A DNA stretch of 64,000 bases from JACVRW01 sp963803085 (GTDB taxonomy: Bacteria > Actinomycetota > Thermoleophilia > Solirubrobacterales > Thermoleophilaceae), in contig CAWDLE010000017.1 of assembly GCA_963803085.1 (NCBI GenBank), positions 124,001-188,000 on the forward strand, in the 5' to 3' direction. The translations under genes and the position numbers were made by a program. The notes under the pieces are model-generated. The model saw only the letters and a program-made list of their open reading frames with translations, was not told the DNA's origin and searched no databases. Within the stretch, counting starts at the first letter, position 1, and each line of letters starts with the position of its first letter. Positions 38,254 through 47,169 of this stretch are shown piece after piece.

Positions 38254-41200
38254 TTGGCCACGCGCGACTACATCGAGGCAGTCCGCAACCGGGTCGTGGT
38301 GTTCGACGGCGGCATGGGTGCCACGCTCGAGCAGTTCGAGCTGACCCAGGAGGACTACGGCGGGCTTCAGGGCAAGTGCCACGAGGCGCTCGTGCTCAAC
38401 CGCCCGGACGTGATCCAGGGCGTGCACGAGTCGATGCTGGACGCCGGCGCGGAGGTCGTGGAGACGGACACCTTCCAGGCCAGCCGACTCAAGCTCGATG
38501 AGTGGGGCCTCGGCGAGCACACGCCGGAGATCAACCGCAGGGCCGCCGAGATCGCTCGTGCGGCCGCCGGCGAGAGCCGCTTCGTGGCCGGCTCGATCGG
38601 CCCAACCGGCCATCTCCCGGCGAGCGACGACCCCACGCTCGGCAAGATCACCTTCCGCGAGCTGGTCGAGGTCTTCACCGAACAGGCGCAGGGCCTGATC
38701 GAGGGTGGCGCGGACCTGCTCATCATCGAGACCGCGCAGGACATCCTCGAGGTCAAGGCCGCCATCTTCGGCGCGCGCGAGGCCTTCAACCTCACCGGTC
38801 GCCAGGTGCCGATCCAGACGAGCGTCTCGCTTCTGCCGAACGGCGGCAAGATGCTGCTCGGCACGGACATCCAGGCCGTGCTCACAACGCTGGTGTCGCT
38901 CGACGTGGACGTGATCGGGCTGAACTGCTCGACCGGCCCCGAGGACATGCGCGATGCGATCCGCTACCTCGGCGAGAACAGCCCGGTGCCGGTGCACTGC
39001 ATCCCGAACGCGGGCCTGCCGCTCCAGGGCCCCGATGGCGAGACGATCTTCCCCGAGGAGCCGGACCCGCTGGCGAACGTGCTCCAGGAGTTCGTGGAGC
39101 GCTACGACGTGTCCATCGTCGGCGGCTGCTGCGGCACCACGCCCGACCACATCAGGGCGATCGTGGACCGCGTCGGCGGCCGTGACGCGGCTGCGCGGCC
39201 GGCCACGCGCGAGACGCTGGTCTCGTCGATGATGACCGCCACCCCGCTGGCGCAGGAACCGCGCCCCACTCTCGTGGGCGAGCGGGTGAACTCGCAGGGC
39301 TCCCGCAAGGCGAAGGAGCTGCTGCTCGCGGACGACTACGACGGCATCCTCCAGATCGCCGAGGACCAGGTGACCGGCGGCGCGCACGTGCTCGACATCT
39401 GCGTGGCGCTCACCGAGCGCCAGGACGAGGCGGAGCAGATGAGCGAGGTCGTGAAGCGCGTATCGCTCACCCAGCCCGCGCCGATCCAGATCGACTCGAC
39501 CGAGCCGGATGTGATCCAGGCGGCGCTCGAGCGCATCCCCGGCCGCGCCATCGTCAACTCGATCAACCTCGAGGCCGGCCGCGACAAGCTCGACGTGGTC
39601 GTGCCGCTCGCGAAGGCCCACGGCGCCGCCCTGATCGCGCTCACGATCGACGAGGTCGGCATGGCAAAGACGCCCGAGCGGAAGCTCGAGGTGGCCAAGC
39701 GGATCGTGGAGCTGGCGTGCGACGAGCACGGGCTCGACCGCGAGGCACTGATCTTCGACGCGCTCACCTTCACGCTCACCACCGGCGACGAGGAGTGGCG
39801 GCCGTCCGCGGTCGCGACGATCGAGGGCATCAGCCTCATCAAGAAGGAGCTGCCCGGCGTGAAGACCTCGCTGGGCGTGTCGAACGTCTCCTTCGGCGTC
39901 TCGCCAAAGGCGCGCGCGATCCTCAACTCCGTCTTCCTCCACCACTGCGTGGAGGCCGGGCTCGACCTCGCGATGGTCAACCCGAACCACATCACGCCCT
40001 ACTCGGAGATCTCGGACGAGGACCGCGGCTACGCCGACGATCTCGTCTACAACCGTCGCGAGGACGCGCTCGAGCGCTTCATCTCCCACTTCGAGCAGCA
40101 GGGCGAGGAGGAGGAGGAGACCGGCGGCGCGGACCCGACCGAGGGCATGGAGCCCGAGGAGGCTCTCCACTTCCACATCCTGCGCCGTAAGAAGGAAGGC
40201 GTGGAGGACTGGATCGACCGCTCGGTCGAGAAGATCGGCGCTGTCCCGACGCTGAACACCGTGCTGCTGCCCGCCATGAAGGAGGTGGGCGACAAGTTCG
40301 GCGCCGGCGAGCTGATCCTGCCGTTCGTGCTCCAGTCGGCCGAGGTGATGAAGCGGGCCGTGGCGCAGCTCGAGAACTACCTCGACCGCATCGAGGGCCA
40401 CACCAAGGGCAAGGTCGTGATCGCGACCGTGTTCGGCGACGTGCACGACATCGGCAAGTCGCTCGTGAACACGATCCTCACGAACAACGGCTACACGGTC
40501 ATCGACCTGGGCAAGCAGGTCCCGGTCGACACGATCATCAACGCGGCGATCGAGCACGAGGCGGACGCCATCGGGCTCTCGGCGCTGCTCGTGTCGACCT
40601 CGAAGCAGATGCCGACGGCGGTCCAGGAGCTGCACCAGCGCGGGCTCGAGTTCCCGGTGCTGATCGGCGGCGCCGCGATCAACCGCGACTTCGGCCGGCG
40701 GATCCTCTACCCGAACGGCAAGGACTCGGACGAGATCTACGAGCCGGGCGTCTACTACTGCAAGGACGCGTTCGCGGGCCTCGCCACGATCGACCAGCTC
40801 GTGGACGAGGAGGCGCGCCAGCCCTTGATCCAGAAGTTCCGCGAGGAGGCCCGCAAGCTGCGCGAGCAGCCCGTTGTGAAGGACGACTCCCCGCCGGTGA
40901 CAGACAATTCCGTGCGCTCGTCGGTGCGCACCGACGCCCCGATCCCCGAGCCGCCCTTCTGGGGCGTGCGCGAGCTCGATCCCAACCTCGATGACGTCTA
41001 CCCGTACCTCGACCGCCACGTGCTCTTCAAGCTCCACTGGGGCGGGCGCGGTGTGAAGGGCGAGGAGTGGGACCGGCTCATCTCCGAGGACTTCGAGCCG
41101 CGCCTCCAGCGCATGTGGCGCGAGCAGGACTACCTGCACCCGAAGGCGCGCGTGGGCTACTTCCCGTGCAACGCCGACGGCAACGAGCTGATCGTCTACG

Positions 41201-41802
41201 ACCCGGACAACCCGGACGTCGAGCTGGAGCGGCTCAGCTTCCCGCGCCAGCCGAAGCACGACCGCATCTGTCTGTCGGACTTCTTCCGGCCCGTTGATAC
41301 CTCATCCCACCCACCCCAGCGCGACGTCGTCGCGCTCCAGGGTGTGACCGTCGGCCCGGAGGTCACCGAGCTGATCGAGAAGCTCGAGCAGGACGGCGAG
41401 TTCGCGGAGCAGCTCTTCACCCACGGCCTCGGCGTGCAGACCGCCGAGGGCCTCGCCGAGTGGCTGCACGCAGAGGTGCGGAGCGAGCTGGCGATCGACC
41501 TCGACCAGGGTCGCCGCTACTCGTGGGGCTACCCGGCATGCCCGGATCAGTCGGAGCACGAGAAGGTCTGGCGCCTGCTCGGCCTCGAGAACATCGGCAT
41601 GACGCTCTCCGACGGCTACGCCGTCACGCCCGAGCAGTCGACTGTGGCGATCATCGCCCACCACCCGCAGGCGGTCTACTTCGGCATGAAGTCAGGCTTC
41701 GTGCCCAAGGAGAAGGCACCCGACGAGCTGATCGCGGACACCGAGCGCGGCGCCTCGACATCCGGGCGAAGCGGCTTGGCCGAATCTTCGACACCCGTCT
41801 GA
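38254..41802 (+). CDS. metH: cobalamin-dependent methionine synthase
   Basis: A 1182-residue full-length MetH. Domain 1 (about 1-320) binds homocysteine with zinc Cys in GLNCSTGP and GGCCGTTP. Domain 2 (about 345-610) is the pterin-binding methyltetrahydrofolate barrel (LVGERVNSQGSRKAK, LDICVALTERQDE). Domain 3 (about 650-870) binds cobalamin: VFGDVHDIGKSLV with the Asp-x-His-x-x-Gly lower ligand, then LSALLVSTSKQMP and GGAAINRDF. Domain 4 (about 900-1165) is the AdoMet reactivation domain ending near YFGMKSGF. TTG 38254 is the start of homology. All four modules and metal ligands are present. It makes methionine from homocysteine and recycles tetrahydrofolate. Confidence 0.97.
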   Translation: MATRDYIEAVRNRVVVFDGGMGATLEQFELTQEDYGGLQGKCHEALVLNRPDVIQGVHESMLDAGAEVVETDTFQASRLKLDEWGLGEHTPEINRRAAEIARAAAGESRFVAGSIGPTGHLPASDDPTLGKITFRELVEVFTEQAQGLIEGGADLLIIETAQDILEVKAAIFGAREAFNLTGRQVPIQTSVSLLPNGGKMLLGTDIQAVLTTLVSLDVDVIGLNCSTGPEDMRDAIRYLGENSPVPVHCIPNAGLPLQGPDGETIFPEEPDPLANVLQEFVERYDVSIVGGCCGTTPDHIRAIVDRVGGRDAAARPATRETLVSSMMTATPLAQEPRPTLVGERVNSQGSRKAKELLLADDYDGILQIAEDQVTGGAHVLDICVALTERQDEAEQMSEVVKRVSLTQPAPIQIDSTEPDVIQAALERIPGRAIVNSINLEAGRDKLDVVVPLAKAHGAALIALTIDEVGMAKTPERKLEVAKRIVELACDEHGLDREALIFDALTFTLTTGDEEWRPSAVATIEGISLIKKELPGVKTSLGVSNVSFGVSPKARAILNSVFLHHCVEAGLDLAMVNPNHITPYSEISDEDRGYADDLVYNRREDALERFISHFEQQGEEEEETGGADPTEGMEPEEALHFHILRRKKEGVEDWIDRSVEKIGAVPTLNTVLLPAMKEVGDKFGAGELILPFVLQSAEVMKRAVAQLENYLDRIEGHTKGKVVIATVFGDVHDIGKSLVNTILTNNGYTVIDLGKQVPVDTIINAAIEHEADAIGLSALLVSTSKQMPTAVQELHQRGLEFPVLIGGAAINRDFGRRILYPNGKDSDEIYEPGVYYCKDAFAGLATIDQLVDEEARQPLIQKFREEARKLREQPVVKDDSPPVTDNSVRSSVRTDAPIPEPPFWGVRELDPNLDDVYPYLDRHVLFKLHWGGRGVKGEEWDRLISEDFEPRLQRMWREQDYLHPKARVGYFPCNADGNELIVYDPDNPDVELERLSFPRQPKHDRICLSDFFRPVDTSSHPPQRDVVALQGVTVGPEVTELIEKLEQDGEFAEQLFTHGLGVQTAEGLAEWLHAEVRSELAIDLDQGRRYSWGYPACPDQSEHEKVWRLLGLENIGMTLSDGYAVTPEQSTVAIIAHHPQAVYFGMKSGFVPKEKAPDELIADTERGASTSGRSGLAESSTPV

Positions 41803-41810
41803 AGGCAGGA

Positions 41811-42284
41811 TCATCGGGCCAAGTCAGCCGCGTTGACCGGCACCCGCCGGTCGCCTGTGTCGAGAACGAAATGCGCTGAGGCGCTCGCGCGGTAGAGGCG
41901 ATGCGGAGCCGGGCCGGTCACGTCGGTGCTGGTCCACTTCGGAGCTCCGTGGCTCTCCGACCTTCGCGAGTAGAGCGCGATGGCCTGGTCACGATCGTCC
42001 CGGGTGAGCTCCTCCGCCACGGCCTCGAGGTAGACGGCCTGAGCGGCGCCAACGCCGACGCTGGAATCGAATATCACGATCCCGAGCTGCGGGTGGGCCG
42101 CAAGGTTGCGGGAGTGGCGCGCATCAGGCCGCGAGACCCATAGGAACTCGGTGTAGCCCGCGTGGGCGTACCAGACCGGTGAGGGCCAAGGGTTGCCGTC
42201 GCGGTCGGCCGTCGCGAGCGTCATGTACACGTTGGAATCGACGATCTCGCGCGCGACGGCGGCGAGATCCTGGTCGCTCGTCAT
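41811..42284 (-). CDS. pyridoxamine 5'-phosphate oxidase-family flavin-binding protein
   Basis: A 157-residue split-barrel protein. VYMTLATADRDGNPWPSPVWYAHAG is the FMN- or F420-binding strand pair, and FLWVSRPDARHSRNLAAHPQLGIVIFD follows in the usual order. Members use FMN or F420 to reduce or sense small molecules. Cofactor is undetermined. ATG 42284 overlaps the stop of the DHFR-like gene by 4 nt (ATGA), so the two are co-translated. Its stop lies 8 bp from the convergent metH stop. Confidence 0.85.
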   Translation of the reverse strand: MTSDQDLAAVAREIVDSNVYMTLATADRDGNPWPSPVWYAHAGYTEFLWVSRPDARHSRNLAAHPQLGIVIFDSSVGVGAAQAVYLEAVAEELTRDDRDQAIALYSRRSESHGAPKWTSTDVTGPAPHRLYRASASAHFVLDTGDRRVPVNAADLAR

Positions 42285-42862
42285 CTCCCTGACCGTCGCA
42301 GGCGCAGATGGATCGCCGCCTTGGTCTGGATCGTGCTGACAGGCTCGAACTGGAGATGCTCGTCGCCGAGCTGCTCGAACATCCTCGTGCCGCTTCCGAA
42401 CAGCACCGGGATGAGGTGAATCGAGAGCTCGTCGATCAATCCCGCTTCGATGTATTGGCGCCCGGTCTCGGCGCCGCCCATCACGGTCACGTCCTTGTCG
42501 CCGGCTGCCGTTCGGGCCTCCTCGAGCGCGGGCTCGATCCCGCTGATGAAGGTGTACACGCCTCCCTCGGGCACATCGTCTGGCGTGTTGTGGGAGACCA
42601 CGAAGACCGGCAAGCGGGCGTCGCCGGTGGGCCCGTCCGCGCCCCACCACGGCAGCGAGTCGTCGTAGGTGCGCCGCCCGGCGATCACCGCGCCGGTGCC
42701 GGCGATCCCGTCGGTGAGCACCGCGCGGTCGCGCTCATCACCACCGAAGGCCCAGTCGACGAGCTTCAGGCCCCCGTCGCCCATCGGCTCCTCTGGGCGC
42801 TGGTTCGCGGCGGTCATGAAGCCATCGAGGGACATGCTGATGTCGAAGAAAACCTTGCTCAT
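42281..42862 (-). CDS. dihydrofolate reductase-like (RibD C-terminal) protein
   Basis: A 193-residue RibD_C/DHFR-fold protein. FFDISMSLDGFMTA at the N-terminus, VIAGRRTYDD in the middle and VMGGAETGRQYIEAGLIDELSIHLIPVLFGSG at the end. NADPH-binding reductase of unknown substrate; such YyaP/YwjB-type proteins are common near regulators. ATG 42862 has GGAG 7 nt upstream, so translation uses a leader. It diverges from the ArsR-like gene across a 79-bp gap. Confidence 0.9.
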   Translation of the reverse strand: MSKVFFDISMSLDGFMTAANQRPEEPMGDGGLKLVDWAFGGDERDRAVLTDGIAGTGAVIAGRRTYDDSLPWWGADGPTGDARLPVFVVSHNTPDDVPEGGVYTFISGIEPALEEARTAAGDKDVTVMGGAETGRQYIEAGLIDELSIHLIPVLFGSGTRMFEQLGDEHLQFEPVSTIQTKAAIHLRLRRSGR

Positions 42863-42928
42863 TTCGTCTCCAGGTTGCTTGGCGGCCAGTCCTATGGCTC
42901 CGCCCAGTCATTCCCAAGAGATTCGCCG

Positions 42929-42934
42929 TAGGCT
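42929..42934 (+). promoter_or_regulatory. putative -10 hexamer TAGGCT, leaderless, for the ArsR-like gene
   Basis: TAGGCT, 7 nt before ATG 42942. Confidence 0.45.
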
Positions 42935-42941
42935 GAATCCA

Positions 42942-43910
42942 ATGATCCGCTTCCACTTCGGCCAGAGCGACCTGCTGCGGACGAGGTTCGCGATCGCCCC
43001 GCTCATGGAGCTGGTGGGCGCCATGTACGTGCTGCGCAACCCGGCCCGGTACGCGGTGCACAGTCCCTGGGCGGAGTGGGCGGGGCCCCGGACCGAGCAG
43101 CTGGATCTGTCGCTGCTCGATGTCGCAACCCCGCGCGGAACTCCCTTCTGGCCGGTGTTCGTCGGGCCACCGCCCCGCGCACCGCGCGCGGAGGTCGCCG
43201 AGGAACTCGATCGTGTTCGCGCGACACCGCCCAAACAGGTCGCCGCCGAGATCGCGCGCGCATACCCGGGCGGAGTCCCGCCGGCCGCCCAGCCATTCCT
43301 GGACGACCCGGCCGGCACCCTCGAGGAGGTGGTCGAGCAGATGCGCGCATTCTGGGACGCCGCGCTGGCGCCGTGGTGGACGCGGATCTCGGCCGTGCTC
43401 GAGTCCGAGATCGCCGCGCGCGCCCGAGCCCTCGTGGCGGTGGGCCCGCAGGCGGCCTTCACGGGCCTGCACCCGACCGTCCGATGGGAGGACGGCACCC
43501 TGCTGGTGCACCCGACCAGGAAGCCCTCCGCAGATGTGCAGCTCGCCGGTCGAGGCCTGCTGCTCGTGCCCGCCGTCTTCACCTGGCCGAGCGTGTGGCC
43601 ACGGACTGACCCGCCCTGGGACCCGGCGTTGGTCTATCCGCCCGCCGGGATAGCCGAGCTCTGGGCACCCGAGCGATCGGGCGACGAAGCGCTCGAATCA
43701 CTCCTCGGGCGCCGCCGCGCCCGCGTCCTCCTCGAGCTCGACCGACCGTCGTGCACCCTCGAGCTCGCCGGCCGCATGGAAGCCAGTCCCGGTGGCGTGA
43801 GCGACCACCTCACGGTCCTGCGCCAAGCCGGGCTCGTGACAAGGCGCCGAGAGGGCCGGCGAGTCATCTACGCCCGCACCGCAAAGGGCAGCGCCCTCTG
43901 CGGACCGTGA
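42942..43910 (+). CDS. ArsR-family winged-helix regulator with DUF5937-like N-terminus
   Basis: A 322-residue protein. The N-terminal 235 residues (IRFHFGQSDLLRTRFAIAPLMEL) resemble the DUF5937 region found before actinobacterial ArsR domains. The C-terminal 80 residues are a winged helix: RRRARVLLELDRPSCTLELAGRMEASPGGVSDHLTVLRQAGLVTRRREGRRVIYARTA. Metal-binding Cys motifs of classic ArsR are absent, so the signal is probably not a metal. It likely controls the divergent DHFR-PPOX pair. Ends 4 bp before hairpin repeat copy 2. Confidence 0.85.
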   Translation: MIRFHFGQSDLLRTRFAIAPLMELVGAMYVLRNPARYAVHSPWAEWAGPRTEQLDLSLLDVATPRGTPFWPVFVGPPPRAPRAEVAEELDRVRATPPKQVAAEIARAYPGGVPPAAQPFLDDPAGTLEEVVEQMRAFWDAALAPWWTRISAVLESEIAARARALVAVGPQAAFTGLHPTVRWEDGTLLVHPTRKPSADVQLAGRGLLLVPAVFTWPSVWPRTDPPWDPALVYPPAGIAELWAPERSGDEALESLLGRRRARVLLELDRPSCTLELAGRMEASPGGVSDHLTVLRQAGLVTRRREGRRVIYARTAKGSALCGP

Positions 43911-43914
43911 CGCC

Positions 43915-43945
43915 AACCCTCAAGGGGTCTGACCCCTTGAGGGTT
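43915..43945. terminator. 13-bp-arm hairpin, copy 2 of the dispersed palindromic repeat
   Basis: Arms aaccctcaagggg (43915-43927) and its inverse (43933-43945) around tctga. The arms match 9368-9399 exactly; the loop is one base shorter. It lies between two convergent genes, so it can end both transcripts. Confidence 0.75.
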
Positions 43946-44121
43946 TAGGGCTTGCCGTTCTGGCGGTCGCGGGCCGCTATCTCCTCCATCCGCTCCAGGC
44001 GGTCGACGCCGAGGGCGGAGCGGGAGGAGGGTGCCACTCGGGCCAGGGAGTAGCGGCGGCGCACCGGGCCCGGCTGCGGGCGGTCGGCATCCGGAACGAG
44101 GGTGTAGCGGCGCGGCTCCAT
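43945..44121 (-). CDS. 58-residue hypothetical protein
   Basis: A short minus-strand frame from ATG 44121 to TAA 43945: MEPRRYTLVPDADRPQPG, then VRRRYSLARVAPSSRSALGV and LERMEEIAARDRQNGKP. Basic and probably soluble, with a terminal helix. Stop codon lies in the hairpin's arm end, giving natural termination. Third-position GC fits coding use. No family recognised. Confidence 0.5.
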   Translation of the reverse strand: MEPRRYTLVPDADRPQPGPVRRRYSLARVAPSSRSALGVDRLERMEEIAARDRQNGKP

Positions 44122-44175
44122 GCTGCCAAATATCGCCGCATGCAGCGCTTTCTCGTACCGCCCTGTGTCGAAAGA

Positions 44176-45240
44176 TCAGGTCGGGTTTTTCGCCTGGGTG
44201 TCGAGGGCGCTGAGCACCGCTTCCAGCACTCGCGTGGCCCCGAAACGCACCACGTCGTCGGCCACGAGGCCGGTTTCGCGCTCCGCCGCGGCCACCGCGG
44301 CGCGCGCGGCGTCCTCGTCGAGATCGGACGTGTTCAGCGCGATCGCCGCCACCTTCGCGGGACGAACGGGCGCCGCCACTGACTCGTACGCCTGGATCAG
44401 CTCGTTCAGGGACGGGATCTCCAGGTCCGGGTAGTTGCGGTTGTGCGTGGCGTTCGGCTTGTTCACAAGCACGAGCAGGTCCGGCGCGGAGCCGTGCAGC
44501 AGCCCTAGCGTGACTCCCGAGTAGGCCGGGTGGAAGAGCGCGCCCTGCCCCTCCACGAAGAGCAGGTCCCCGCGCTCGGCGCCCTCGTGCACCAGCCGCT
44601 CGGCGGCGCCCGCGACGTAGTCGGAGATCACGTGGTCCACTGCGATGCCCCAGCCCGCGATCGCCACGCCGGTCTGCCCGGTGGGCACGTACACCGAGCG
44701 CAGGCCGCGCTCGCGCGCCGCCCGGTCGAGCTCGAGGGTCACGACCTTCTTCCCGATCACGGTGTCCGAGCCCACGCTGTGCACCACGCGCACCGACCCG
44801 GGGCGGCTGTACGGACCCTTCGGCACCGTGAGGTCCGCCGGCGCGGCGCGCAGGTCGCGCAGCTCCACGCCCTTCCGCTCGGCGGCCTCACGCAGCTCGG
44901 GGTCGTCGTTCAGCTGCGTATGGAGGCCGGCCTCGAGCGACAGCCCGGCCTCGATGGCGGCCAGCAGCGTGGGCCTCCAGGCGGGATCGAGCTTGCCGCC
45001 CGAAGGCGCCACACCGATCAGCAGGCTCTCGGCGCCGTACTCGATCGCCTCCTCGAGGGTCGCGACGATCGGCACTGGATGCAGGGCGAAGGGCTCGACC
45101 TCGTTCGCGGTCTGCCCCGCGCACGTCGAGTCGATCACCGCGACCACATCGCGGTTCCCGTAGCGGATCACTCCATGGGCGGTCTTGCCGGTGTGCCTGG
45201 CGAACAGCCCCTCGGCGAAGATGGCGAGCTTCTCGCTCAT
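44176..45240 (-). CDS. DUF1611 protein, DgcN-like (D-glutamate N-acetyltransferase family)
   Basis: A 354-residue protein with a DUF1611 N-terminal Rossmann-like domain (LAIFAEGLFARHTGKTAHGVIRY, ANEVEPF, LIGVAPSGGKLDP) and a C-terminal P-loop domain (VGSDTVIGKKVVTLEL, VPTGQTGVAIAGWG, EGQGALFHPAYSG). In other bacteria the DUF1611 protein DgcN acetylates D-glutamate, and DgcA, an enolase-superfamily epimerase, acts next. Here an epimerase gene is directly upstream with a 4-nt overlap (ATGA), matching that pair. The D-Glu role is by family and context, not proven. Confidence 0.82.
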   Translation of the reverse strand: MSEKLAIFAEGLFARHTGKTAHGVIRYGNRDVVAVIDSTCAGQTANEVEPFALHPVPIVATLEEAIEYGAESLLIGVAPSGGKLDPAWRPTLLAAIEAGLSLEAGLHTQLNDDPELREAAERKGVELRDLRAAPADLTVPKGPYSRPGSVRVVHSVGSDTVIGKKVVTLELDRAARERGLRSVYVPTGQTGVAIAGWGIAVDHVISDYVAGAAERLVHEGAERGDLLFVEGQGALFHPAYSGVTLGLLHGSAPDLLVLVNKPNATHNRNYPDLEIPSLNELIQAYESVAAPVRPAKVAAIALNTSDLDEDAARAAVAAAERETGLVADDVVRFGATRVLEAVLSALDTQAKNPT

Positions 45241-46247
45241 GCGGGCGCGACCCCGAGACCCGGCTCCAATCCGGGCAGCACGTGCCCGCGCTCGAGGCGC
45301 AGCCCCTTGAAGGGCTGGTCGGCGAGCAGCAGGTGGCCGTCCAGGTCCGCCCAGTCCACGAGCGAGGCGATCGCGACGGCCGGCGCCATGCCGAGCTGCG
45401 ACTCGACCATGCAGCCGAGCATCACCCGAAGCCCCAGTGCGCGGGCGGCGTGAATCATCCGCACAGCCTCGCGTACACCACCGGACTTGGCGAGCTTCAC
45501 GTTGATCCCGTCGGCATAGGCGGCGACGGGCGCCACGTCCCGCAGATCCTGGCAGCCCTCGTCCACGACCACGGGCAGGCGCGGGTGGAGCTCGCGCAGG
45601 GCGCGGAAGGAGTCGAGGTCGGCGGCCGGGAACGGCTGCTCCACGAACTCCACGCCGAGCCGGATCAGCTCGGGCATCAGCTCGCGAGCGGATTCGAGCG
45701 TCCAGCCCTCGTTGGCGTCCACGCGCAGCGGGGCGTCCGACTCGTCGCGGACCGCCTCGAGGCGCGCGAGGTCCTCCGCGCCACCGACCTTGATCTTCAA
45801 CGCGCGGAACTCCCTTGCCCGCTGGGCGCGGTCGCGCGTGCCGTCGATCGAGTCGATCCCAATCGTGTACGAGGTGGGCGGGGAGTCGGGCGACAGGCCG
45901 AGGAGACGCCAGAGCGGGACGCCGAGCCGCTTGCCGATCCAGTCGTGGAGCGAGGCGTCGAGCGCGGCCTTGCCGGCCGACTGGCCGGTCACGTCCTCGA
46001 GCCGTCCCTCGATGGCCTCGAGCGCGAACGGATCCTCGCCCACTAGCGGCGGGGCGGCGGTGGTGAGGAAGTCGGTCGTGGACTCGACGGTGTCACCGCG
46101 GTAGTACACCGGCGCGGCCTCGCCGCGGCCCACGATCCCGTCGTGCTCGAGCTCGAGCTGGACGACGGTCTGGGTCGTGCGCGAGCCCCGCGCGATGCCG
46201 AACGGCTCGGCCAGGCTCAGCGATGCGGTTGCGGTCCGGAGCTCCAC
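45237..46247 (-). CDS. dipeptide epimerase-like enolase superfamily enzyme (DgcA/L-Ala-D/L-Glu epimerase type)
   Basis: A 336-residue muconate-lactonising-type enolase member. The two catalytic lysines are in LKIKVGG and NVKLAKSGG. Metal ligands are Asp in RVDANEGW, Glu in FVEQPF and Asp in VVDEGCQ. SYTIGID before the first Lys block is typical of dipeptide epimerases. Overlap with the DUF1611 gene strongly suggests the D-glutamate catabolic pair; muropeptide Ala-Glu epimerisation is the alternative. GTG 46247 is the start of homology (VELRTATASLSL). The NAD-binding gene ends 19 bp upstream on the same strand. Confidence 0.88.
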   Translation of the reverse strand: MELRTATASLSLAEPFGIARGSRTTQTVVQLELEHDGIVGRGEAAPVYYRGDTVESTTDFLTTAAPPLVGEDPFALEAIEGRLEDVTGQSAGKAALDASLHDWIGKRLGVPLWRLLGLSPDSPPTSYTIGIDSIDGTRDRAQRAREFRALKIKVGGAEDLARLEAVRDESDAPLRVDANEGWTLESARELMPELIRLGVEFVEQPFPAADLDSFRALRELHPRLPVVVDEGCQDLRDVAPVAAYADGINVKLAKSGGVREAVRMIHAARALGLRVMLGCMVESQLGMAPAVAIASLVDWADLDGHLLLADQPFKGLRLERGHVLPGLEPGLGVAPA

Positions 46248-46266
46248 GAGCCGGACAGCATGACGC

Positions 46267-47169
46267 CTAGGCCGCCCGCTCCTCCTGGTGCGTGCGTCGA
46301 AGCGCCTCCAGGCAGCCGATCGGCCGCACGTCGAACGCTGCCGCCGGCCCCGGATCGGTGACGATCGTCTCGCTGGCGAGGCTCTCCACGAGCGGGCGCG
46401 CCACCCCGGCGTCCACCGGCGTGACGAGGCCGATCCAGAGCGATGACAGGCGTGGCGTGAGGAGGGGAACCGGGATCTGCGGCCGGCGCCGCTTCCCAAG
46501 GACGTCCGCCATCAGCTCAAGCAGCTCGGAGTAGGTGAGGACGTCGGGGCCGCCGATCTGTACCTCGCCCGCCGCCACGTCCGGCCGCTCGGCGGCCTGG
46601 ACGAGATACTCGAGCACGTCATCGATCGCGATCGGCTGTGTGCGGTTTCGCAGCCACGCGGGCGCGATCATCGCCGGCAACCGCTCGACCAGGTAGCGCA
46701 CGGTGAGGTAGGACTCGCTGCCGGCGCCGATCACCATCGCGGCGCGGAAGTACACGAGCGGCGGGCCCTCGCGCTCGAGCGTGGCCGCCGTGGCAGCGCG
46801 GCTGCGCAGGTGCTCCGAGCGCTCGTCGCCGAGCCCGCCCAGGTAGACCACCCGCTCCACGCCCTCATCCTGCGCCATGCGGGCGAAGTTCGAGGCGGCG
46901 CGGCGCTCGCGCTCGGCGAAGCCCTCCCGGTCGGTACCTCGGCCCATGGAGTGGACGAGGTAGTACGCGGTCGTCACGCCGTCGCCCGCGCCGCGCAGGC
47001 TGTCCGCATCGAGCACGTCGCCCTCGTGCAGCTCGTGGCCACCGGCCGCGAGGTCGGCGGCGCGCCCGCGATCCCGCACCAGGCAGCGCACATCCGCGCC
47101 GCGCTCGGCGAGCGCGGCGGCGAGCCGGCCACCGATGAAGCCGGTGGCCCCCGTGACGAGTGCACGCAT
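46267..47169 (-). CDS. NAD(P)H-binding SDR-like protein (NmrA/YbjT type)
   Basis: A 300-residue atypical SDR. MRALVTGATGFIGGRLAAAL with the NADP arginine in CLVRDRGRA, VYLGGLGDERSEHLRSR and YFRAAMVIGAGSESY. Belongs to the YbjT/complex I NDUFA9-like group that binds NAD(P) and often lacks catalytic Tyr. Function unknown. ATG 47169 overlaps the stop of the LuxR-type gene by 1 nt, so it belongs to the same transcript as the regulator, the epimerase and the DUF1611 gene. Confidence 0.87.
   Translation of the reverse strand: MRALVTGATGFIGGRLAAALAERGADVRCLVRDRGRAADLAAGGHELHEGDVLDADSLRGAGDGVTTAYYLVHSMGRGTDREGFAERERRAASNFARMAQDEGVERVVYLGGLGDERSEHLRSRAATAATLEREGPPLVYFRAAMVIGAGSESYLTVRYLVERLPAMIAPAWLRNRTQPIAIDDVLEYLVQAAERPDVAAGEVQIGGPDVLTYSELLELMADVLGKRRRPQIPVPLLTPRLSSLWIGLVTPVDAGVARPLVESLASETIVTDPGPAAAFDVRPIGCLEALRRTHQEERAA

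Noticed and set aside
35935..41259. 1774-codon open frame on the minus strand across both peptidases and metH
   Set aside because: It mirrors genuine genes on the plus strand; its translation is rich in Arg, Leu, Val and His with no domain. GC-biased third positions commonly keep that antisense frame open.
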